A DNA stretch of 64,000 bases from Corynebacterium cystitidis. GTDB taxonomy: Bacteria; Actinomycetota; Actinomycetes; Mycobacteriales; Mycobacteriaceae. The notes beneath the pieces are model-generated. The model ran no database searches, had not been told where the DNA came from, and saw only the letters and a list, made by a program, of their open reading frames with translations. Of this stretch, positions 44,417-54,434 are shown one piece after another. Positions within the stretch are counted from its first letter, which is position 1. Each line of letters begins with the position of its first letter. The DNA is taken from the NCBI RefSeq assembly GCF_900187295.1, contig NZ_LT906473.1, positions 1,116,001-1,180,000 of the forward strand, read 5' to 3'. The position numbers and the translations under genes were made by a program.

Positions 44417-47400
44417 TCAAGCGTTCTGCGCCCGCCACTGGACCTGCTTCCACCACTCAATGATCCGCTCCACGTTGAGTCTGCCGTAAGCAAAAGAAGC
44501 AGGATCGTCCTGTGGAATAGCCGCCGCGTAGAATTCTAAGGTGTAATCAGGCCAGCCCCATGAAACTCGTTCGCGGACCAGCTTAAATTGCTTGCTCATA
44601 TTCTTACGCGCAGCTGTAGACCATCCGAAAAGATCGACCAGGTCATCGACCTTCTTTGTTTCAGGAGCGCCCGCGAGTAAGTACTCAATGGTTTCTGGTA
44701 ACAACCCGCAACCAGCAGTGATTGCGGCAACGTCGGAAGGGTGCGGGCCAGCAGGCTGGTTGTTCTTCTCTTTTTCAACAGCCTGATCTACGGCATCCAG
44801 CAAGCTCATCATCTCATGCTTACGCAGCCGGTTTGCTGGCTCATTGTGGTGCGTCAAGGTTTGGCCACCGATCGTCTTGCGGTCATCTTGCAGGTAGACA
44901 TAATCACCTAATTGTCTGTGCCCGAACCTGCTGTGGACAATCGCATCAGAAACAACGAGGTCACGAGGAATCAACTGTGTAGTTTCAGCCCGATGCCATG
45001 CGCTGCACAGCAATCCACGCTGTACAAGAATACGCAGTATTGTGGTCCATTGCTGCCAGTGTTCAACAGTGTGATCGGTGTGGGCACGAGCCGTTGGTGA
45101 TGCCCAACGCCCCATGAGGAAGCGCTCCCTGCCTGTGATATTAAACACCGGTATCGGAGTGCCTGTGCTAGTCGTTGCGTCATAGTCCTGCTCTAACCCA
45201 GCAAGCATTAGTGCATAGCGTGCATCAATAGTCTTGGCGCGGATGTATTCATAGCGGGTGAAGTGGAACAGTGATGCCACTGCATCGGAAACATGCAAGG
45301 GATCGGCCCGCTTTGCTTGCTGCGTAGCCAGAACAGCGCCACATTCCTTACGCATCTTTTGCACGTGGGCCACCTGTTTCTCGATAGCAGCAATGAGCTC
45401 TGGGTGCTCAGTGTCTAAAAGCTCGGCGACGGGCATGATCTCGTCGAGAAGCAACTGTGCCTGATCTGCAGTCACGTTGCGCAGCAGTCTACTGGCGGCC
45501 TCATCGCAGGCGGGAAGCTGTTGAAGAAGAACCGCTGGAATCCAACGCATCGGATCAGAATCCACCTGGCGGGTCCTCCAATGCTCAATGTCGCGCACTG
45601 GGCTGGAGGCATCCTCAACCCATATCGACGGCGCTGATATGTAGCGAGACTGCGCATCATGGGTCACCCTCCATTGTCCCCCGCCAGGTCGATCCACGAT
45701 CAGCCGTGATTCCGTCACGCCGGCCCACAACCGGGAAGGTTTTTCAGAGTTGGGGATGTCCTGGATTGCTTTGAGAGAGATTCGGTCCGGTGTGTCACCC
45801 GGTATTAATGCGCCAGAAGACAGGATGCGGTAGCCTTCGTCGTTACGCGAACTAACCGGCAGTGGCTCCTCATACCCATCGAGGGTTCTAAGTTCGAACA
45901 TGGTGCCCTCTGCGACCCACATGCCCTGCCACCCGACCTGGTAGCTGCCAGGTACCGCCACTGGCCACAGTGCAAGGATATCGCCCTGGCTCTCCCACCC
46001 ATACCGTGTCGCCGACGAGATGAAATCGGGTGGTTCGATATCGAACATGGACACAGTATTACCTTCGACGTAGGCCACACGATTCCCGGAAATCAACACA
46101 GCGCCCGGCGATGACTCGGACACGTCGACCGTCCCGTGGCTGGCTAAATCACGGTAGGTGCGCACAAACGTAGACCAGTCCAACTCGTTGAGCACACCGT
46201 GGCGTAGTCCTGAAGCTAATACTTCACTCCACCCCGGATTTAACGCCGTCGCTACAGCGCCAGGAATCTCGTCGGCAACAGTTGCCCAATCGACCTTGAG
46301 TAAATGGCTCACAATCGCGCGGGCTTCATCAATAGTGCTGTCGCGTAGGTGTTTGCCAATCCGGTCGCATAGTGCCGTGAGCAGGGCTGGGCCACCAAGC
46401 CGTGGGAATAGTTCAGAAAACCACGTGTCCGCATGCAAAGATCTAAACGCTGATAATACGATATCTAGCGCTTGGTCGTGGTCGACGATGCCTGTTACTC
46501 CCCAATCGGGTTCGTTGTCGTTTGACCATGGTATGTAGTGAATGCGCGCGCCTTCGGGAAAGACTACCGGTGCCCCAGCCAGCAGCAGCGCATTGACCAC
46601 ACCAATCGGCGCATTGTTGAGAACAATCGGCTCACTGACTGTAGAGAAATCTGCCCGTGCGATCTCGTCGCGCACCGCCGCTGATGACACCGAGGTGACC
46701 AACAGTGGTATCAGCTGCGCAATCCATGCGGCATGTTGCTCCGGGTTGCGGCGTAGTTCTGCAAGTACACCTGCACGCTCGAGGAGGGCGAGGTAGTAGT
46801 CGTTGCGAGAATGCACGAATCGTGTCGAAAGTAGTGTGTCGCGAAACTGAGACTTCTTCCACAGCGGGGCAAACTTCAGCGCTACCACATGGGAGGTACC
46901 CGCTAGCCCCGGCGAGGTGAGCACCAAGTCACCGATTAGTCGGTCAGTTTCTGCTTTGTTGCGCCCTTCGCGTGCTGCCGCTTTGCGCATGTCACTCAGG
47001 AAGGTGGAGTGTGCGCTGTGACCTGCGCCCAACCACTCCTCTGCAAGGGCTACAGCCGTATCGAAAGAGGCCTGCTCCATCTCGGCTTTTAGTTCCCTAA
47101 CCGCGACAAGTCCGCGTTTAATCAGGTCCGACATTGCCTGGCGATGGCGGTGCGGATCAATGGGAAGCCCGTGTGCACGTTCCAGCTGCCGGGCTGTGGA
47201 GGCCATCTCCTTGGCAAGTTTAATTTGGTAGGCATCGCCGAGCAGTCGGGCACACTCCTCGCACAGTGGTGCGACTAACTCAGGTGCCTCGTCGATCAAT
47301 GGCTCGGCGCGGGCCATGATAAATCCACGCAATTCTGACTGCGCTTTGTGAATATGCTTCTGCAGGTATGCCAAATCGCCCATCAGCCGTGTGACCGTAG

Positions 47401-47644
47401 CGCGGTATTCGGGGAAGTTCACTAACGCATAATCAACAAAACTTGCGGTGTCCGCGGGCACTCGCCCTACCTCGCGCACCGCCAGAACCTCACCATCGAA
47501 AATCGCGGTTGTCGCCTGGACCGCTTCGGGTGCTGTGGTCAGTGTGACCAGCGTGCGGCCTGCGATGTGATGATCGAGCGCGCTTAACGACGACCACCCT
47601 GCTGGGCTTTCATTGCGGGAAACAATCGGTGAAAGGGTGCTCAT
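44417..47644 (-). CDS. Large DUF4132-associated protein B
   Basis: Soluble 1075-residue protein, last gene of the operon. It has no signal or membrane segments. The N-terminal third is helical (EYRATVTRLMGDLAYLQKHI and on), the centre has strand-rich repeats with the stretch GNRVAYVEGNTVSMFDIEP, and the C terminus is RLNVERIIEWWKQVQW. It is a diverged paralogue of the 1180-residue protein at 49407-52949: both share EHAAWI/V-type, SGNRVAYVEG/GGDIAYVEG and closing GRLNVE-x-WW motifs. The start overlaps the upstream DUF4132 gene by four bases. I infer that the large and small proteins together correspond to one MolR/YehI-like protein (about 1200 residues in E. coli). Function unknown. Confidence 0.75.
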   Translation of the reverse strand: MSTLSPIVSRNESPAGWSSLSALDHHIAGRTLVTLTTAPEAVQATTAIFDGEVLAVREVGRVPADTASFVDYALVNFPEYRATVTRLMGDLAYLQKHIHKAQSELRGFIMARAEPLIDEAPELVAPLCEECARLLGDAYQIKLAKEMASTARQLERAHGLPIDPHRHRQAMSDLIKRGLVAVRELKAEMEQASFDTAVALAEEWLGAGHSAHSTFLSDMRKAAAREGRNKAETDRLIGDLVLTSPGLAGTSHVVALKFAPLWKKSQFRDTLLSTRFVHSRNDYYLALLERAGVLAELRRNPEQHAAWIAQLIPLLVTSVSSAAVRDEIARADFSTVSEPIVLNNAPIGVVNALLLAGAPVVFPEGARIHYIPWSNDNEPDWGVTGIVDHDQALDIVLSAFRSLHADTWFSELFPRLGGPALLTALCDRIGKHLRDSTIDEARAIVSHLLKVDWATVADEIPGAVATALNPGWSEVLASGLRHGVLNELDWSTFVRTYRDLASHGTVDVSESSPGAVLISGNRVAYVEGNTVSMFDIEPPDFISSATRYGWESQGDILALWPVAVPGSYQVGWQGMWVAEGTMFELRTLDGYEEPLPVSSRNDEGYRILSSGALIPGDTPDRISLKAIQDIPNSEKPSRLWAGVTESRLIVDRPGGGQWRVTHDAQSRYISAPSIWVEDASSPVRDIEHWRTRQVDSDPMRWIPAVLLQQLPACDEAASRLLRNVTADQAQLLLDEIMPVAELLDTEHPELIAAIEKQVAHVQKMRKECGAVLATQQAKRADPLHVSDAVASLFHFTRYEYIRAKTIDARYALMLAGLEQDYDATTSTGTPIPVFNITGRERFLMGRWASPTARAHTDHTVEHWQQWTTILRILVQRGLLCSAWHRAETTQLIPRDLVVSDAIVHSRFGHRQLGDYVYLQDDRKTIGGQTLTHHNEPANRLRKHEMMSLLDAVDQAVEKEKNNQPAGPHPSDVAAITAGCGLLPETIEYLLAGAPETKKVDDLVDLFGWSTAARKNMSKQFKLVRERVSWGWPDYTLEFYAAAIPQDDPASFAYGRLNVERIIEWWKQVQWRAQNA

Positions 47645-48534
47645 GAGTGAGCCTCCTCGGTTGTGTTGTCAATTGTGCGGGCTGCGTACGCTTGGTGGGC
47701 CAGGCGCATAGTTTCTGACCACGTGACAGGGCCGATGTCGCTAGGTGGAACACTGCGATCAGCGGCTGTGAAATACACTGAGGACAGGAAAGCCTTCTCC
47801 TTCGGCGAGACAAAAGAGATATCCAACCGGCCTTGCACCCGGCGGCCTTGTTCTTCGACTTCTACCTGGAGGTACTGGGTGGAGAACTTTGCGCCGTTAT
47901 CGCGGGCGATGCCAGCAAGAATTCCACCGGGGTTGATCTCTGCGTCTGCGTATGCCTGCATTGCGTCTTCACGCTCACGAAGCGTTTCAGGTAACGGGTA
48001 CACGTCGCGGAATAACTGGTCGACGCTCTGCGTCACACCAAGGTCGATGACAAATTCACGCCACTGATCACGCTGAGCTATTTTGATCGGGTGCGGGATC
48101 TGGACCAGCTGGCTTGCACTGACCTCAACCTCATGGCTTTCACCGTCGAGATCTACCAGCTGGAGGCAGGTGGCGTCGGCATGGCGCAACAAACCGTGCA
48201 CTCCTCCAGCAGTGACCACCAAGTCTTTCACATAGTGCTGCCACACTGAATCTTTCCAGATAGCACCGAGTACCTCGCTAGGAACAGGGCCCTCTTGAAA
48301 CAGCCAGGCTATGACTGCTTCGCGGCACCGATCGTGGTGGGCAGCAAAATAGTTGCGCAGTGCGTCGACCTGTTGATATACCTCATCAGTCTTCGCTTTC
48401 TTCGGCACACTTTTCAGTGTTCTGCCTTTCTTGTTGCGCGCGACAATCTTATCGGCATACGCGCCTGATAAGGCGAAGTCATAGTCTGCGCCCTCGAACC
48501 AGCTGCTTATCGCAGTGTCAGCGTTGGATGTCAT
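47641..48534 (-). CDS. DUF4132-domain protein b
   Basis: Protein of 297 residues consisting of little more than a DUF4132 domain, the C-terminal module of MolR/YehI. Visible: DYDFALSG, ARNKKGRTLKSVPKKAK, the helical region with HHDRCREAVIAWL, LVDLDGESHEVEV, IPHPIKIAQRDQWREFVIDL and DQLFRDVYPLPETL, ending VTWSETMRLAHQAYAARTI. It is a paralogue of the next-upstream gene (48531-49385). It overlaps that gene by four bases and the large gene B by four bases, so it is translationally coupled at both ends. Biochemical role unknown. Confidence 0.82.
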   Translation of the reverse strand: MTSNADTAISSWFEGADYDFALSGAYADKIVARNKKGRTLKSVPKKAKTDEVYQQVDALRNYFAAHHDRCREAVIAWLFQEGPVPSEVLGAIWKDSVWQHYVKDLVVTAGGVHGLLRHADATCLQLVDLDGESHEVEVSASQLVQIPHPIKIAQRDQWREFVIDLGVTQSVDQLFRDVYPLPETLREREDAMQAYADAEINPGGILAGIARDNGAKFSTQYLQVEVEEQGRRVQGRLDISFVSPKEKAFLSSVYFTAADRSVPPSDIGPVTWSETMRLAHQAYAARTIDNTTEEAHS

Positions 48535-49385
48535 TGTGACTCGGCCTCTGCATTCGTCCTGCCAGCGTACACATAATTAGCCATGCGTACTGCCTCTGAC
48601 CACAGCGTGTGACTGATCTCGTCCCAGTGGGCTTCCCTATCCCCGGAGGTGAAATGAAGATTGTAGATGTGGGCGGTATCGTCGAAGGCCCAGGCTTCAA
48701 CCTCGAGATATGCGCCAACGGTGGTGCCGTTTTCTTCCATGGTCATCCCGATAGAGTTAAAGGTAGCGCTATAGCCAGCACCCCGGGCACGTCCGATCAG
48801 TGCGCCTGCGCGTGAATACTCGGAGCCTTTGAAACTGGACTGCACAACTTGGCCGTCCGCTCTGTCTGCTGGCTTCTGATAGACATCGCGCATCAACTGG
48901 TCCATTTCCTGCTGCACGCCAAGGTCGATGGCAAACTCCCGCCAATCCTCAAGATCAGGCAGTAACACTGGGTGCGGAATTGACACGACGGTGGTCTCAT
49001 CGACAATCATGGTTGCCTCCTCGCCGTCTAAATCAATGACGGTAAGAGCCTCAGGTGAGACGTGGCGCAGCAGACCTGTCGCCGCACCGTCGGTAATAAC
49101 GAGGTTTCCCAGCTGCTTTTGCCATGCCTTGTCGTCCCACACCGCTGCAATCACGCGTGTAGGTACGGTCACATCCCCAAGAAGCCATGCGCGTACGGTG
49201 TCCCGGCAGGTGCGTGCGTGCTGCTCAAGAAAATTCGCTTTGGTATCGATAGTTTCATAAGCGGACTCTACTTTTGCTTTAGCTGGCACGGTTTTTAGCA
49301 CCGTGCCCTTTTTATTCCGGACAACCACCCCTGCGGTGTCTGCGTCAAGGGCGAAGTCGTAGTTGTTTCCTTCAATCCAGGTCAT
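48531..49385 (-). CDS. DUF4132-domain protein a
   Basis: Protein of 284 residues, stand-alone DUF4132 domain. Visible: NYDFALDADTAGVVVRNKKG, VLKTVPAKAK, VIDLDGEEATMIV, SIPHPVLLPDLEDWREFAID, DQLMRDVYQKPADR and a C-terminal LWSEAVRMANYVYAGR. Its partner paralogue b overlaps its stop by four bases. It follows the 1180-residue protein A by 21 bases. Because each DUF4132 gene adjoins one large protein, I infer that a pairs with A and b with B. The function of the domain is unknown. Confidence 0.82.
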   Translation of the reverse strand: MTWIEGNNYDFALDADTAGVVVRNKKGTVLKTVPAKAKVESAYETIDTKANFLEQHARTCRDTVRAWLLGDVTVPTRVIAAVWDDKAWQKQLGNLVITDGAATGLLRHVSPEALTVIDLDGEEATMIVDETTVVSIPHPVLLPDLEDWREFAIDLGVQQEMDQLMRDVYQKPADRADGQVVQSSFKGSEYSRAGALIGRARGAGYSATFNSIGMTMEENGTTVGAYLEVEAWAFDDTAHIYNLHFTSGDREAHWDEISHTLWSEAVRMANYVYAGRTNAEAESQ

Positions 49386-49406
49386 GCTTGGCCTCCGTTC
49401 TTATCC

Positions 49407-52400
49407 TTAGTGCTGATCCTGCCCTGTTAGGTGCAACCACCACTGGTGGACGCCCTCGACGTTGAGCCTGCCCCGCACAAAATCCTCTGGCTGATCCGGT
49501 AGCACCGCGAGCCGAAAATCGAGCCGCTTTGCAGATACAGCACTACTTGTCCCAGAGTTGCGGCGACCATGCTGTGGGATCTTCCACAGGGTTTCTTTCT
49601 GCGCTTTGGTAAAGCCGAACACGGTTTCATTTTCGAGGAATTGCCACCGAAATCCGCAAAGTTGATAAGCGATCATATTCGGTGTCAGTCCCGTCCTGGC
49701 TTCGATTTCTGCAAGGTCTCCTTGGTGCATCGCCTCAAGCCCAACAGCGTGGTCAGTATTGAGCTGCTGTTCAAGTACATCGAGTACACGGTGGAATTGC
49801 TGTGCGGAAAGAGCAGCCTCTGGCCCCGGGCGAACAATGGTGCAACCTTCAAGTTCATCACCGCTTAAGCGGGTGACGCACACATACGCGTTACGCCATG
49901 CTCCCCATGAGGACATCATGAATCCTGGAGCCTGGATATTGCTTCTGGTAGCTGAATCAACCTCCACGCAGGTCCACTCACTGCCTAGTACTCCTGCGTT
50001 GATCAGCGTGCGCATCGCGGAGATCCATTCATGCCACCGAGAGATACTTGGCATGAAGGACCGCGTCACCGGTGACAACAGGGATCCCACATAAGCTGCT
50101 TCATTACCCGCTAGCCACAGAATAGTTTCGGCTTGGCGCATCTCGTCAAAGCTGGCCTTTTCTTCGACAGTGCGCCACGCGTTGTAGGCAGCAAGTGGAA
50201 AATTCTCTGCGCCCTCGAACCTGGTAAAGGCGCCGTGTGGACCCAGATCGTGGGAAAGATCACTGCCCTTGATCGCGGATGTGACCACCGAATCGTCGGT
50301 AAGCGTGGCGAACTCTGAGTCAAGCATGGCACGGGTAGATGCAAAAGGTGCTGAAGGATTCATTCCACCGAGGCCTTCATGGACAGACGTCACGGTGCGA
50401 AGCACCATCTCGACGATCACAGGATCTGTGCTACCAATGGTTGAGGCAATAGTCTTTTTATCCGGCTGATTGAAGATGCGCCGGACATCGTCGTTGCGTA
50501 TGGCGCGTAACGCCCGGCTGGCAGCTTCGTCGCGGGATACTAAGTTCCCAATTGCGGATAGTGGGAGTTGAATAGTGAAGTCGCCTGCGGATGCAGTTGC
50601 CACAGTCGAAGTCCGATCAAGGTGGTGCCTGCCTGCAAGCGTCGGTTGAGTCCAGACTTGCTTGCTGCGAAGGCTGTGATAGGAGTAGGTAAAAAGGAAG
50701 TGTCCCCCACCTGGTCGAGGTGCCGTCAGCCCGATCTCGTCTGGGTATTCAGCTCCATCACTTGTGCGCACATCGGCATGCTCCGGCATGCCATAGCGGT
50801 ATTTTTCCGAGCTTGTCGAACACAGTGACCCCCACTCGGGCGTGCCGACGGTAAATTCGCTCACCCAACCTTTGTGCTGGCCATTGACCACAGGCGGGTC
50901 TACTTGGGCCCATTGGCCATTAATCCAGGCGAAGTAGCTGTTGTTGTCTTCGGTGTAATATGCGCCATCAATGTAGACAACCGAGCCGGAGCGATAAGTC
51001 TCAAGGGTTCCGCCCTCGGCAAGAAACCCTGATGCGGTGAGCCTTCCGCCATCAACGGCAAATGACGTCTCAGTTCCACTCAGCTCAAATTGTCCGGTGA
51101 CGGGCACCTCATACTCAGTGCCAGCCTTAACCCAGTGGAGGTGCACACTGTTGACATCATACGTCGATCCGATCGGAGTGATGATGACAATATCTTCGCC
51201 CACTTTCCATGCACACCGTGGCCAATCATTCCCAGTGGCGACCTGCTCTGTGGTGTACCACTGCAGAGTGTCGCCTTCCACGTAGGCGATATCTCCTCCC
51301 GCCATCATGGTGACGCCAGGATAGGAGCTATGAACGTAGATCGCGTCGACATGGTGGCCCTTGCGCAGCATTTCTGACATCGCGTGCTCATAGGTCGGCC
51401 AGGTCAGCTCTGCAAAGTGACCTGTGCGCAGCCGCCGAGCCAGTGCCGAGACTGGGTCGAAGCGAAGAAGCCTGTCGACGAGTTCTGGGAAGTGGCGGTT
51501 AAGCGTGGCCAACGCCATCGTCTCAATACTTTTCTTGCGCTGCTTGATCCAGGACTGCGAAGCCAAAGCAGTCGCATCTTCCTGTTCTTGCTGGGCCAAG
51601 TAACGCTCAAGGGCAAGGCGCGCAACCTCGATTCCGCCCTCAAATTGCAACAGCTGGACGATGCTGGATCCGTACCAACCCTGAGGGTAGTGGTCATAGT
51701 TTGCGTAGACCAGCTGCATGGCGTCTTCATCGTTGGCAAGGGTATCCAGCCGGGTAGCAGGGCCCATGCGGTTGTCGGTGCGCTCTGGCAGTCGGGTGAT
51801 GAAGGTTCGCGCATTGGGCGCATACTGCAGCGGGATCCCTTGAGCAAGCAGCTCGTTGAGCACACCGACATGCACAACATCAATCAAGATTGGCTCGAAT
51901 TTTTCAGGGCTGCCGGGGCTATTGATCCCGTCAGGGAACTGAGCACGCCGGATTTCCAGAATCAGACCGTCTTGATTTTGGTTGCGGTGGGGGCTGGCCA
52001 TATTGCTGTCCACCAGCTCCAGAACCCACGCAGCGTGCTCTTTGGGGTTCGCGCGGATTTTGTCCAGCAAGCCCGTGTTTTCCCAAATCTCAAAGGTTTG
52101 CTTCATGGTCAGATCGCGGAAGTCAGCCCTGAGTAATTCGCGCCAGTTTGAAAGCTGGGAGAAGTAAGGCGAGAGTTCGTCGATAAGCTCACGGCCTGCA
52201 CGTTGAAAACCCGGTGTCGGTGCAAGTGCTTCGGCGATGGCGAGCTCTGCTGCCTGTGGGTCGAGTCGGTCGGCTTTGGCTGCTTTGCGTAGCTCAGCAA
52301 GCATCCGTTTGTGAGGTGTGTGCTTGGCGTTGAGGCGATAGGCGTTGAGTTCGAGCAGCTCGTCGAAGGTGGCGGTTTTCGCCTCGGCGCTGATCTCGCG

Positions 52401-52949
52401 GGCGCCGATAGCCCCAAGGCGTGCGAATTCCCTCATCGCTTTTGCATGACGTTGCGGGTCTTTATCAAGGTTTTTGTCGCGTTCGATCTTGCGCGCCTGC
52501 CCGAATAGCTGTTGGGCTTCTTTCAGTTTGCCGTTATCTGCAAGTATGCGGGCGGCTTCTTCGAGAAACAACGGAGCGATTTGCGCTGCTGTTTCGGCCA
52601 GAGCAGCACCGGTGTCTTGGGCTCGTTTCTTTAACTTGGTCGCGGATAGGTGCAGGTTGCGGCGCAGCCACGCGGTCTCTTGCATTGAGGTTACCGCGTC
52701 ACGGGTGAACTCCGGGTAGTGTGTGATCGCCCATGCAGGGTATTCATCTGATTGTGGTTCTGCATATCCGACAGCTGTTACGGTTGGGTCCGAGTCGGCT
52801 ACTTCGGAGACCACAGCCACAGCGGGTGCAACGTCGGTGACAAGCTGTACGACGCGGTGGCCGAGAATCTCGTAGGATACCGCCTGCACCTGCTCAGTTG
52901 CTCCCGTGGCCTTGTTGCGGCTGGTGTGGACTGTTGCAAAAACCGCCAT
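49407..52949 (-). CDS. Large DUF4132-associated protein A
   Basis: Soluble 1180-residue protein. The N-terminal region is strand-rich (SYEILGHRVVQLVTDVAPAV), followed by a long helical region (LHLSATKLKKRAQDTG; AREISAEAKTATFDELLELN), a central strand-repeat region with GGDIAYVEGDTLQWY and LPVTGQF-type strands, a region with SRDEAASRALRAIRNDD, and a C terminus VRGRLNVEGVHQWWLHL. It is homologous to protein B along its length, about 100 residues longer. ATG 52949 lies three bases after the SWIM gene stop. No enzymatic motif was found. Confidence 0.75.
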   Translation of the reverse strand: MAVFATVHTSRNKATGATEQVQAVSYEILGHRVVQLVTDVAPAVAVVSEVADSDPTVTAVGYAEPQSDEYPAWAITHYPEFTRDAVTSMQETAWLRRNLHLSATKLKKRAQDTGAALAETAAQIAPLFLEEAARILADNGKLKEAQQLFGQARKIERDKNLDKDPQRHAKAMREFARLGAIGAREISAEAKTATFDELLELNAYRLNAKHTPHKRMLAELRKAAKADRLDPQAAELAIAEALAPTPGFQRAGRELIDELSPYFSQLSNWRELLRADFRDLTMKQTFEIWENTGLLDKIRANPKEHAAWVLELVDSNMASPHRNQNQDGLILEIRRAQFPDGINSPGSPEKFEPILIDVVHVGVLNELLAQGIPLQYAPNARTFITRLPERTDNRMGPATRLDTLANDEDAMQLVYANYDHYPQGWYGSSIVQLLQFEGGIEVARLALERYLAQQEQEDATALASQSWIKQRKKSIETMALATLNRHFPELVDRLLRFDPVSALARRLRTGHFAELTWPTYEHAMSEMLRKGHHVDAIYVHSSYPGVTMMAGGDIAYVEGDTLQWYTTEQVATGNDWPRCAWKVGEDIVIITPIGSTYDVNSVHLHWVKAGTEYEVPVTGQFELSGTETSFAVDGGRLTASGFLAEGGTLETYRSGSVVYIDGAYYTEDNNSYFAWINGQWAQVDPPVVNGQHKGWVSEFTVGTPEWGSLCSTSSEKYRYGMPEHADVRTSDGAEYPDEIGLTAPRPGGGHFLFTYSYHSLRSKQVWTQPTLAGRHHLDRTSTVATASAGDFTIQLPLSAIGNLVSRDEAASRALRAIRNDDVRRIFNQPDKKTIASTIGSTDPVIVEMVLRTVTSVHEGLGGMNPSAPFASTRAMLDSEFATLTDDSVVTSAIKGSDLSHDLGPHGAFTRFEGAENFPLAAYNAWRTVEEKASFDEMRQAETILWLAGNEAAYVGSLLSPVTRSFMPSISRWHEWISAMRTLINAGVLGSEWTCVEVDSATRSNIQAPGFMMSSWGAWRNAYVCVTRLSGDELEGCTIVRPGPEAALSAQQFHRVLDVLEQQLNTDHAVGLEAMHQGDLAEIEARTGLTPNMIAYQLCGFRWQFLENETVFGFTKAQKETLWKIPQHGRRNSGTSSAVSAKRLDFRLAVLPDQPEDFVRGRLNVEGVHQWWLHLTGQDQH

Positions 52950-52952
52950 ATT

Positions 52953-54434
52953 TTAATGCCTTTCCTGTGAGCTTTTATACAAGTAATACACCCCCAGCGA
53001 GCAATGTTCCCGCCAGCTGCCATCCACAGCGCGTCTCAGCAGTCGTGCTGCCGTCGGTGCGGCACACTCCTCCAACCTGTCAGCATCGCCAGTGACGGCA
53101 GCGAACCTGTTGGCTAGGCCCTGTCTCCCGTCACGAAACGCGATGGTCGCCCAGGTTTTCAAAATGTCTTGTGGCGAGGCAGTAATGTTGTCAAAAGGCT
53201 GATCGCTTGACGTTGATGCCACTAATGGGCGCGGTGTTGGGCGGGGCCGATCCAGTCCCGGAAGATAGCGCCGACCTGCAATCCACAGTGCCAAAAGTTG
53301 GTTGTCGCGGTCTGCTAGACATGTTGCTGTGTCGCCGAGGTGATCGGTGAGCCAGGCGCTAAAAGTGTCTAAATCAAGCTGTTTGGCGCCTGGTGTGAAA
53401 TCGAGATATTTCCCACCGATGTGTACTCCGTGAGTTGTGACCGTACCGATCTCACCGGTATGCCATGTTAGTTCGCCCTCAAGCACGCGGTCGCGCACCT
53501 TCTCATAAGTCGCCTCGGCGCCTTGGACGGCGCGTGCTTTCTTGCCACGCTGGAGGCTGCCGTCGGAGCTGGCAGCGGCTCCGGTGATCAGCAATGTGCG
53601 CCGTGACAACTCTGCGTAGGTGCAGTGGAGGTCTCCCAGGCGCACAGCTGAGTTCCACACGTTGTAAACGTTGCTTGCCTCTCCAGGTGGGGTCTTGCTG
53701 ATGGAATACAGCTGGCCATCGGGGGTGCTGAACACGATGCGGATTCCAGCGAAACCGCCAAGTTCCACGACGGGTTCCGCCCAGAGAGGGGTCAGCCGCC
53801 CGTTGGCCCCAAGATCAATATTTTTATAGTTGTGGCGCACCCGCGCGGTCAGATCAGGATCGGCCGGGTTGTGCACCAACCGGTGCGTGACGACGAGCGC
53901 TTCCGTGACCGCATCGTAATCGGGATCGGAGGAGTAAAGCTGGGCAATCATACTGGTCAATGACCGTTCGAGGCGGTGAATCCCAGCCACGCGGGCGTCT
54001 TGTGTCAGGGAGGCTAGGCGTTGGCGGTGCCCCTCACCCATGCCGGTTAAACCGGTATGTGCCACCTCGGTGAATAATTCGTCGAGTGTGGCAACGATCC
54101 GAGCAGTCTCCTGCGATGTCGATGCAGAAACAGGTTCTGCCACCGGAGGTGGCGGGGTTGGTGTGTTCGCTGCACTAGCTTCTACACTAGCTTCTACAGC
54201 CTGGGGTGCTGCCGCAATCACGGCGGCGATATGCGCGCACTGTGGCGACAGCAGGCAGCTGCATTGAACTGAATCTTCGGTGATGGTGACGGTAGCTTTG
54301 CCCACCGTCACAGCAGTACCGTGACGATCCACCGCGTCTACGGTCATCGTTGTGGCGCGGTCGCGTAATCGCTGGGGAATTCGTGCCAGCAGCGCTTCGG
54401 CCACACTCGGGCGAATCGGTGCGAGATTGGTCAT
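52953..54434 (-). CDS. SWIM zinc-finger protein (YehQ-like)
   Basis: Protein of 493 residues. The N-terminal SWIM zinc finger is complete: C58-x-C60-x5-C66-x-H68 in QCSCLLSPQCAH, a fold that binds DNA or protein. It is followed by a Pro/Ala-rich linker (about 75-105) and a large helical and strand-rich domain ending YYLYKSSQERH. SWIM proteins of this size beside MoxR ATPases and VWA proteins correspond to YehQ in E. coli. ATG 54434 overlaps the stop of the DUF5682-VWA gene (ATGA), and the open frame back to 54455 is not needed. Confidence 0.82.
   Translation of the reverse strand: MTNLAPIRPSVAEALLARIPQRLRDRATTMTVDAVDRHGTAVTVGKATVTITEDSVQCSCLLSPQCAHIAAVIAAAPQAVEASVEASAANTPTPPPPVAEPVSASTSQETARIVATLDELFTEVAHTGLTGMGEGHRQRLASLTQDARVAGIHRLERSLTSMIAQLYSSDPDYDAVTEALVVTHRLVHNPADPDLTARVRHNYKNIDLGANGRLTPLWAEPVVELGGFAGIRIVFSTPDGQLYSISKTPPGEASNVYNVWNSAVRLGDLHCTYAELSRRTLLITGAAASSDGSLQRGKKARAVQGAEATYEKVRDRVLEGELTWHTGEIGTVTTHGVHIGGKYLDFTPGAKQLDLDTFSAWLTDHLGDTATCLADRDNQLLALWIAGRRYLPGLDRPRPTPRPLVASTSSDQPFDNITASPQDILKTWATIAFRDGRQGLANRFAAVTGDADRLEECAAPTAARLLRRAVDGSWREHCSLGVYYLYKSSQERH

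Noticed and set aside
51384..52136. 250-residue plus-strand open frame inside large protein A
   Set aside because: It runs antisense to a gene with consistent composition and paralogue support, and it has no motif or start signal.
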